The position numbers and the translations under genes are program-made. From NCBI RefSeq assembly GCF_000422765.1, contig NZ_KE383916.1:146624-210623 (forward strand): a stretch of DNA of 64,000 nucleotides, given 5' to 3'. This DNA comes from Neptunomonas japonica DSM 18939 (lineage in GTDB: Bacteria; Pseudomonadota; Gammaproteobacteria; Pseudomonadales; Balneatricaceae). Below the pieces are notes generated by a model, which was not told the DNA's origin, did not search any database, and worked only from the letters and a program-made list of their open reading frames with translations. Shown here one piece after another: positions 58,051 through 64,000 of this stretch (the stretch's first letter is position 1; each line of letters begins with the position of its first letter).

Positions 58051-59469
58051 ATGTCTCGCAAACTGAATAACGTATTGGCGCTCGGTGCGCTGCTTGGTGG
58101 AGCTGTTTCGGTTAGCGTTAGTGCTGCTGACTGGACATCAACAAAATCAGTAACCTTAAGTGAAATTTATACCGATAATGCTGATCTTTCGCATGATCAG
58201 CAGCGAAGTGAGCTGATAACCACCATAACGCCCAATCTTTCTCTCCAGGGAAAAGGTGGGCGAGCTAACCTTACGTTAAATGCTTCTTTGGAAGTTAATA
58301 ATAGTAGCGGTGCTTCGAGTTCATTTAATCCGCGTTTAGGTGCAGATGGGGATGTCGAAATATTAGAAGACTTTTTGTTTGTGGATGCATCGGCAAATAT
58401 TACACAAAATACTGTTGATGCTTTTCGCCCCAGTGGTACGGATCGACTGAGTGATACCGACAACACCACTAATACATATAATTACCAAATAAGCCCGCAT
58501 TTTACGCAACGCTACAAAGGGGTTGCTGAGCTTACAGGTCGTTACACACATAACTACCAGTTAAACAGTGATAATGATGTTGGTGATAGTAGTAGTCAGG
58601 CTTTTGTCTTAAGTCTAAACAATGGAACTGATTTTAAACAGCTAACATGGGGTGGATCCCTTAACTATAAAGATTCAGGTGGTGACTCAAGTAGTGAGTT
58701 GTTATCAACGGATGCGAATTTAGGTTATAAATTTAATCGTTCTTGGCAAGTTCGTGGGTCTGCCGGGTTTGAGTGGAACGAATTTGATACTCAGAGAAGT
58801 GATAACGACGGGGTTCGTTGGGATATGTCTGCTATCTGGACGCCGAGTAGCCGTACTTCTTTGAATATAGGTTATGGCGATCGATTTTTTGGTAGTACGC
58901 CCACTTTAGATTTTACTCATCGTAGCCGCAGGAGCCTTTTTTCTGCAAGCTATTCTCGAGAACTTACAGACTCGGCATCGCTGTTGAGTGAGCAGAGTGC
59001 TTTTAATACTACTAACGCTGCTGGGCAAGCAATTGATCCGATTACTGGAGATCCGTTACCCCTTACCAATTCGACATTTAATATTGCTGATGGTGTTTTT
59101 GTTAATGAGAAATTTCAATTGTCTTATACATTAACAGGCAAACGTAGTTCGTTGACGGTTGGTGCTAGTCATTCTATTCAGAAGTTTGAAAGTGGCCGTA
59201 CTGATGAAACGTTGGAGAAGTATAGTGCTTCAGCAAGTCGGCGCCTGTCGAGTGTTTTGGATATGGATTTAGGTTATGTTTTGAGTCGGCAGCAGCGTGA
59301 CGGTGATGAAGACGCGATTACATCTGAATATAGTGCTGGAGTGGCCCGTAAGCTAGGGAAGGATAGTCGCTTGAAATTAACCTATCGTTTTATTGATAGG
59401 GAATCAGACGACCTTACTAATGATTACCAAGAAAACCGTCTGCAGTTATCTTTTACTACAAGTTTATAG
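58051..59469 (+). CDS. XrtA-associated outer-membrane beta-barrel protein
   Basis: A 472-residue secreted protein: a signal peptide ending around VSAADW, then repeated alternating beta strands, with aromatic residues at strand ends, up to a C-terminal strand LQLSFTTSL. This matches the outer-membrane barrel family of exosortase A loci, thought to help export or anchor the polysaccharide. The exact role is not known. It lies 14 bases after the kinase gene and is followed by a terminator. Confidence 0.88.
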   Translation: MSRKLNNVLALGALLGGAVSVSVSAADWTSTKSVTLSEIYTDNADLSHDQQRSELITTITPNLSLQGKGGRANLTLNASLEVNNSSGASSSFNPRLGADGDVEILEDFLFVDASANITQNTVDAFRPSGTDRLSDTDNTTNTYNYQISPHFTQRYKGVAELTGRYTHNYQLNSDNDVGDSSSQAFVLSLNNGTDFKQLTWGGSLNYKDSGGDSSSELLSTDANLGYKFNRSWQVRGSAGFEWNEFDTQRSDNDGVRWDMSAIWTPSSRTSLNIGYGDRFFGSTPTLDFTHRSRRSLFSASYSRELTDSASLLSEQSAFNTTNAAGQAIDPITGDPLPLTNSTFNIADGVFVNEKFQLSYTLTGKRSSLTVGASHSIQKFESGRTDETLEKYSASASRRLSSVLDMDLGYVLSRQQRDGDEDAITSEYSAGVARKLGKDSRLKLTYRFIDRESDDLTNDYQENRLQLSFTTSL

Positions 59470-59516
59470 CACCTCGAAATAAATGTGATGAGTTTGCTTG
59501 TCGTGCATTCATTGTG

Positions 59517-59540
59517 AAGCGGCTTGAATAAGCCGCTTTT
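59517..59540 (+). terminator. Rho-independent terminator after the outer-membrane barrel gene
   Basis: A 9-bp stem AAGCGGCTT/AAGCCGCTT (59517-59525, 59530-59538) with loop GAAT, followed by TTTT-G-TT. It lies 47 bases after the stop and divides the EPS locus into two transcription units, or gives partial read-through. Confidence 0.75.
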
Positions 59541-59595
59541 GTTGTACCAGTTAAGTTAAAAGTTAACCCTAAGGCTAATGTTATGAGTGAAGTAA

Positions 59596-60456
59596 ATGTC
59601 TGAAACGGTTGGGTCAATTGTAAATGCGATGACAGTTGATGTAGAAGATTATTTTCAAGTATCAGCTTTTGAAAAAAATATTTCACGTGATGACTGGGCT
59701 AGTCATGCTAGCAGAGTAGAAGAAAACACAGATCGAATTTTGACCTTGTTTGCTTCGCACAATGTTAAAGCGACTTTTTTTACGTTGGGTTGGTTAGCAG
59801 AGCGCTATCCTGCAATGATTCACCGCATTGTCGAGCAAGGCCATGAGCTAGCAAGCCATGGGTGGGATCACCAGCGTGCTACAAGCCAAACTAAGAGCGA
59901 GTTTCGTCAAGATATAAACCGTGCCAAGTCTATGTTGGAAGATGTTTCTGGGCATGTGATAAAGGGCTATAGAGCGCCGAGTTACTCCATATGTGAAAAA
60001 AACCTTTGGGCATTAGATATTCTTGCTGATGAAGGGCATTTATACAGCTCTAGTATTGTTCCAATAAAGCATGACCACTACGGTATGCCTGATGCATCAC
60101 GGTTTGCTTTTGAAGCAGCGCAAGGTCGGTTGCTTGAAATCCCTGTCACTACCGTTCCAGTTTTTAACAGAAATATTAATTGCGGTGGCGGGGGATGGTT
60201 TCGCTTGTTTCCATATATGTTTACACGCTGGGCACTGAAGCAAGTTAATCAAGATGAAAATATGCCTTGTAACTTTTATTTTCATCCATGGGAAATTGAT
60301 CCTTATCAGCCTAAAATTGATGGGCTCTCCTTTAAAACAAAATTCAGACATTATCTTAATTTAAACAAGATGCATGGCCGATTGGAGGACCTGTTACAGG
60401 ACTTTCGTTGGGGTCGTATGGATGAAATTTTTTTGGATCATACTAAGCTTCGCTAA
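59596..60456 (+). CDS. XrtA-associated polysaccharide deacetylase
   Basis: A 286-residue NodB-type enzyme. The catalytic Asp is in VDVEDYF (Asp15 to Asp18), the metal histidines are His88 and His92 in SHGWDH, and the arginine motif is YRAPSYS. A C-terminal extension (about 195-286, CNFYFHPWEIDP) belongs to the exosortase-locus subfamily. Probably de-N-acetylates the EPS or its lipid-linked precursor. No signal peptide is present, so it may be cytoplasmic. Confidence 0.9.
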   Translation: MSETVGSIVNAMTVDVEDYFQVSAFEKNISRDDWASHASRVEENTDRILTLFASHNVKATFFTLGWLAERYPAMIHRIVEQGHELASHGWDHQRATSQTKSEFRQDINRAKSMLEDVSGHVIKGYRAPSYSICEKNLWALDILADEGHLYSSSIVPIKHDHYGMPDASRFAFEAAQGRLLEIPVTTVPVFNRNINCGGGGWFRLFPYMFTRWALKQVNQDENMPCNFYFHPWEIDPYQPKIDGLSFKTKFRHYLNLNKMHGRLEDLLQDFRWGRMDEIFLDHTKLR

Positions 60457-60539
60457 TTGATAAGTATGATCTTTATAAATTCTTAAATTATATATGCGGA
60501 ATGTCTAAACGCTTTCCGCAAAAAAGTAACGGAGTACCT

Positions 60540-61568
60540 ATGAGTCTCGAGGTCTTGGCATTACAAAGCAAAGACATTGCAAAATGGGATGCATATGTTG
60601 AAAAAAGTGATCAGTCGACCTTTTTTCATCGGGCTGGCTGGAAAGAGGTCCTTGAAAAAGCATTTGGGCATAACACACACTTTCTATTTGCAGAAAGAGA
60701 TGGCGTTGTCGAGGGAATTTTACCTCTAGCCCATGTTAAAAGTATGTTGTTTGGTAATAATTTAGTATCACTGCCTTTTTGTGTTTACGGGGGATTGGTT
60801 GCTGATAGCGACGAAGTAGCTAGTCGTTTAGTTGATGCAGCATCGAGTCTTGCAGATGATTTAAAAGTAGATGCACTAGAGTTACGAAATACGAGCCCTT
60901 CGGGACAAGATTGGCCGAGTAAAGCGCTTTACTATACGTTTCGCAAAGAGATTACAGGGGATAACGAAGCGAATATGCTGAGTATTCCTAGAAAGCGTCG
61001 AGCTATGATCCGTCAAGGTATTAAGGCGGGGTTATCAAGTGAGGCTGATGGTGGTTGGGAACGTGTTTATAATACTTATGCTGAAAGTGTTCGAAATCTA
61101 GGGACCCCTGTGTTTTCAGCAAAATACTTTCGTGTTCTTCGAGAGGTTTTTAAAGAGGACTGCAGAGTACTCATGATTACTCATGACGGCGAAGATGTTG
61201 CCGGCTTAATGAGCTTTTATTTTAAAGATCAAGTTTTACCTTATTATGCAGGCAGCTACGACTCAGCTAAGACTCATAAAGCGCATGACTTTATGTATTG
61301 GGAGTTAATGCGGCGTGCAAGTGACGAGGGTGTAAGGCTATTTGATTTTGGGCGGAGCAAAGAAGGAACGGGCCCTTTTCTATTTAAAAAAGGATGGGGC
61401 TTTGAGCCGGAGCTGTTGCACTATGAGTATTACCTTGTAAAGGCGACTTCTATTCCAGAAGTAAATCCGAATAACCCTAAGTATAAATTGTTCATTGATG
61501 CATGGAAAAAACTGCCTGTACCGATAGCAAATAAGCTCGGTCCTTTATTGTCAAGGAGCTTAGGTTAA
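60540..61568 (+). CDS. XrtA-associated FemAB-like acyltransferase
   Basis: A 342-residue protein of the FemAB/GNAT fold: an N-terminal FFHRAGWKEVLEKAFG stretch and a C-terminal acetyltransferase-like domain with LMSFYF and FDFGRSKEGTGPFLFKKGWG. FemAB proteins transfer amino acids from tRNA to peptidoglycan precursors; members in XrtA loci have unknown substrates. ATG 60540 is preceded by GGAG at 7-base spacing; an in-frame ATG at 60501 would add 13 residues. Joined to the glycosyltransferase gene by a 1-base overlap. Confidence 0.87.
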   Translation: MSLEVLALQSKDIAKWDAYVEKSDQSTFFHRAGWKEVLEKAFGHNTHFLFAERDGVVEGILPLAHVKSMLFGNNLVSLPFCVYGGLVADSDEVASRLVDAASSLADDLKVDALELRNTSPSGQDWPSKALYYTFRKEITGDNEANMLSIPRKRRAMIRQGIKAGLSSEADGGWERVYNTYAESVRNLGTPVFSAKYFRVLREVFKEDCRVLMITHDGEDVAGLMSFYFKDQVLPYYAGSYDSAKTHKAHDFMYWELMRRASDEGVRLFDFGRSKEGTGPFLFKKGWGFEPELLHYEYYLVKATSIPEVNPNNPKYKLFIDAWKKLPVPIANKLGPLLSRSLG

Positions 61569-62788
61569 TGAAACCTGCGCTATTACTTTTATGTCACCGA
61601 ATTCCGTATCCACCTAATAAAGGGGATAAAATTCGTGCATTTCATCTATTAAAGTTTTTAGCCAGTCACTATAGAGTCTACTTGGGTGCTTTTGTTGATG
61701 ACCCAATGGATTGGCAATACGTCAAAGATGTCGAAGCTATTTGTGAAGACTGCAAATTTTTAGAATTAAATCCATTACGCGCAAAGCTTAAGTGCATGAA
61801 AGGTTTCATTACAGGTGAGGCGCTATCAGTGCCCTATTACCAAAGTAATGAATTGCAGAAATGGGTACGTTCTGTAGTCGCTGATCATGATATTACAAAG
61901 GCTATGGCAGTATCCTCAGTAATGGCGCAGTTTTTGAATGATCCCAAACTGAATTTAGATAAGAAAATAATTGATATTGTCGATATAGATTCAGATAAAT
62001 GGTTACAGTACTCCAGTATGAAGTCCTGGCCTTTGAGTTGGGTGTATCGCAGAGAAGCTAAGACTTTATTGCAGTATGAAAAAGCTGCAGTGGAAAACTT
62101 TGATGCTAGCTTATTCGTATCGTCTCCTGAAGCCGAAATGTTTAAGAAAAAAATGCCAAGTGATGCTCATAAAGTTGGTTATTACAATAATGGTGTAGAT
62201 AGCGAATACTTCTCTCCGTCTGATGATTACCCCCTTCCATATGAGCAAGATTCACTTCCAATCGTTTTTACAGGGGCGATGGATTATTGGCCCAATATTG
62301 ATGCTGTTTGTTGGTTTGTAAGCGATGTGTTACCAGAAATCAGAAAGATAGATGCAAAATTTTGTTTTTATATAGTTGGCAGTAAGCCCAGTGACAAGGT
62401 TGTGCAGTTAGGGGCATTAGAAGGCGTTGTCGTTACGGGGCGCGTAGAAGATATTAGGCCTTATATTCATCATGCGTATGTCTGTATAGCCCCCATGAGA
62501 ATAGCACGAGGTGTACAAAATAAAGTATTAGAAGCGATGTCTATGCAAAGGCCTGTTATCGTCAGTGATATGGGGCTTGAAGGAATTAATGCTCAGCATG
62601 GTATCGACGTACTGATTGCAAATACGGCAAAAGAGTATGTAAGTGTTACCAGCGCATTACTTGATAATAGTTACAATGATATTGGTATAGCTGCAAGGCG
62701 CACGGTTAAAAAAGATTTTAATTGGAGCGAGAGTCTCCCTATAGTAAGAGAGCTGCTAAATAAGGTTCAGCAGGAGAAGCACGTATGA
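61568..62788 (+). CDS. XrtA-associated family 4 glycosyltransferase
   Basis: A 406-residue GT-B glycosyltransferase. The N-terminus LLCHRIPYPPNKGDKIRAFHLL is typical of the exosortase-locus group; the C-terminal donor half has FTGAMDYWPNIDAV, VTGRVEDIRPY and VLEAMSMQRPVIVSD with the E-x7-type motif. It adds a sugar to the EPS repeat unit; the donor is unknown. Its stop overlaps the xrtA start by 4 bases (ATGA). Confidence 0.9.
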   Translation: MKPALLLLCHRIPYPPNKGDKIRAFHLLKFLASHYRVYLGAFVDDPMDWQYVKDVEAICEDCKFLELNPLRAKLKCMKGFITGEALSVPYYQSNELQKWVRSVVADHDITKAMAVSSVMAQFLNDPKLNLDKKIIDIVDIDSDKWLQYSSMKSWPLSWVYRREAKTLLQYEKAAVENFDASLFVSSPEAEMFKKKMPSDAHKVGYYNNGVDSEYFSPSDDYPLPYEQDSLPIVFTGAMDYWPNIDAVCWFVSDVLPEIRKIDAKFCFYIVGSKPSDKVVQLGALEGVVVTGRVEDIRPYIHHAYVCIAPMRIARGVQNKVLEAMSMQRPVIVSDMGLEGINAQHGIDVLIANTAKEYVSVTSALLDNSYNDIGIAARRTVKKDFNWSESLPIVRELLNKVQQEKHV

Positions 62789-64000
62789 CAAGTGCCGCAA
62801 ACGAGAATATGGCTATATCAACGCGCATGTCATGGCGTTACTTTTTTCCTATAGTCGTTGTTTACCTTCTATTACTAACGGTCTTTTTTTATGACACTGT
62901 TGAGTCAATGGTATCAATCTGGAGCCGCTCAGAAACATTTACACATGCTTTTTTAATACTTCCAATTTCTATTTGGTTGGTTTGGGAAAAGAGAGCTAAC
63001 CTGAAAGTTATGTCTCCCGAACCTTCTTGGCAAGGTATGACAGTGCTCTTTGCTGTAGGTTTTCTCTGGCTTTTTGGCTACTTAGTTGATGCACTTGTAG
63101 TACAGCAGCTTGCGTGGGTTGCTGCATTTGTTGCAGGTGTGTGGGCGATACTTGGAAACAGAACGACATGGGTAATAGCGTTTCCGTTAGCATTTTTAAT
63201 ATTCATGGTTCCTTTCGGCGAAGATTTGGTTCCAGGGATGATGGAGTTTACAGCGGATTTTACGATCGGGTTGATACGATTGACAGGTATTCCGGTTTAT
63301 AGAGAAGGGCTGTTTTTTACATTGCCTTCAGGAAACTGGTCGGTAGTTGAGGCTTGTAGTGGTATCAGGTATTTGATTGCTTCAGTTACTTTGGGGTGCT
63401 TGTATTCTTATTTGACCTATACCAGTGCTAAAAAGCGCTTTATATTCATTATTGTTTCGATTGTCGTTCCTATTATAGCTAATGGCCTTAGGGCATATAT
63501 TATTGTCATGCTTGGGCATGTTAGTGATATGACTATTGCGACAGGCGTTGATCATTTAGTTTATGGTTGGGTATTTTTCGGTATTGTCATCTTTATAATG
63601 ATTACCATTGGCGCTAGGTTTAGAGATGAGGTTGATAGCACTGTGCATATTGAACCCTCAATCTTTGCAAGTACTAAGCAATATGGTTTCCGTAAGGCTT
63701 TGCCGTTAGCTGTTCTCACTATTTGTCTAATTGGGGTATGGCCCGCTTTAGCATACGTGATAGATCAAAGTGAAGATTCTTCAGGCCAGTCTACAGAGAT
63801 GCTACCTCTTGCTGGGGTTACTAATTGGAGTTCATCAGATCAAGCCGCCTGGGCTTGGCAGCCTTCAAACCGAGGGATAGAAAAGGTTGAACAGTTTTTT
63901 GAAAAAGACGGTTATAAAGTAGCTGTCTACTTACAGTATTTATTTCAGAAGCGAGATAACGTTGAGCTAATTAATTCGCAGAATACATTGCTTGACCCCG
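62785..64000 (+). CDS. xrtA: Exosortase A (XrtA) with C-terminal EpsI domain (3' truncated)
   Basis: A polytopic membrane cysteine protease/transpeptidase-like enzyme; 405 codons are visible and the frame is still open at the window end. About eight membrane segments lie in the first 275 residues, with catalytic Cys191 in EACSGIRYL, Arg236 in NGLRAY and His257 in DHLVYGW. After a further membrane segment (about 295-315) begins an EpsI-like periplasmic domain (VYLQYLF region). Exosortases process PEP-CTERM proteins, and XrtA occurs in EPS loci like this one. No PEP-CTERM protein is seen in the window. ATG overlaps the previous stop. Confidence 0.92.
   Translation, partial: MTSAANENMAISTRMSWRYFFPIVVVYLLLLTVFFYDTVESMVSIWSRSETFTHAFLILPISIWLVWEKRANLKVMSPEPSWQGMTVLFAVGFLWLFGYLVDALVVQQLAWVAAFVAGVWAILGNRTTWVIAFPLAFLIFMVPFGEDLVPGMMEFTADFTIGLIRLTGIPVYREGLFFTLPSGNWSVVEACSGIRYLIASVTLGCLYSYLTYTSAKKRFIFIIVSIVVPIIANGLRAYIIVMLGHVSDMTIATGVDHLVYGWVFFGIVIFIMITIGARFRDEVDSTVHIEPSIFASTKQYGFRKALPLAVLTICLIGVWPALAYVIDQSEDSSGQSTEMLPLAGVTNWSSSDQAAWAWQPSNRGIEKVEQFFEKDGYKVAVYLQYLFQKRDNVELINSQNTLLDP

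Overview
The window is a chromosomal segment of a Gram-negative gammaproteobacterium. ZipA, LptD, SurA, MnmC, the rpsU-yqeY-dnaG-rpoD operon and the rsmA-apaG-apaH operon point to Gammaproteobacteria. The flagellar/chemotaxis genes next to the cytochrome c maturation genes, together with amgK-murU, resemble Pseudomonas and marine Oceanospirillales-type genomes rather than enterics. Base composition is moderately AT-rich. No species is assigned. No IS element, prophage, CRISPR array or restriction system was seen.

Layout. (1) 1-3055: tail of a polar-flagellum/chemotaxis locus: a 5'-truncated CheW-domain (ParP-like) gene whose linker is a 12-copy hexanucleotide repeat, a DUF2802 protein, and on the opposite strand an orphan FlhB C-terminal-domain protein and a FliK-like hook-length protein with a 10-base homopolymer. 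(2) 3199-10209: a complete ccmABCDEFGHI operon, including a 59-codon ccmD with a GTG start. (3) 10272-16964: zipA, ligA, yheU, and on the minus strand a CBS-domain protein and mnmC. (4) 17366-31619: a polysaccharide (O-antigen or capsule type) locus that predicts UDP-GalNAcA (TviB/TviC) and UDP-N,N'-diacetylbacillosamine (PglF/E/D-like). It also has a PglC-like initiating transferase, two GT4 glycosyltransferases, a Wzx-like flippase, and a heparinase II/III-family protein coupled to a two-domain oxidoreductase. (5) 31664-33872: divergent LysR regulator and MFS transporter with a palindromic operator candidate. (6) 34058-38901: tRNA-Ile2 (CAT) with a degenerate tRNA half beside it, then the macromolecular-synthesis operon read leftwards from a near-consensus promoter. 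(7) 38980-49409: tsaD-folB-folK rightwards, cca and glpE leftwards, and the envelope/ribosome cluster lptD-surA-pdxA-rsmA-apaG-apaH leftwards. (8) 49476-54602: amgK-murU (MurNAc recycling), djlA, a DUF3530 protein, rpe and gph. (9) 54837-64000: an exosortase A (XrtA)-type exopolysaccharide locus: export lipoprotein, chain-length protein, tyrosine autokinase, outer-membrane barrel, polysaccharide deacetylase, FemAB-like protein, glycosyltransferase and an XrtA-EpsI gene cut by the window end.

How the parts fit. The window has two independent surface-glycan loci: one O-antigen/capsule-like, with an AT-rich central part suggesting exchange, and one XrtA-type. Between them lie conserved housekeeping operons, several of which also serve the envelope (LPS insertion by LptD, porin folding by SurA, peptidoglycan recycling by AmgK/MurU). 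The least understood module is the heparinase-family protein plus two-domain oxidoreductase inside the first glycan locus. The most notable small-scale signals are simple-sequence repeats inside two motility genes, paired direct repeats in the leader of the first glycan locus, and the tRNA fragment upstream of tRNA-Ile2.
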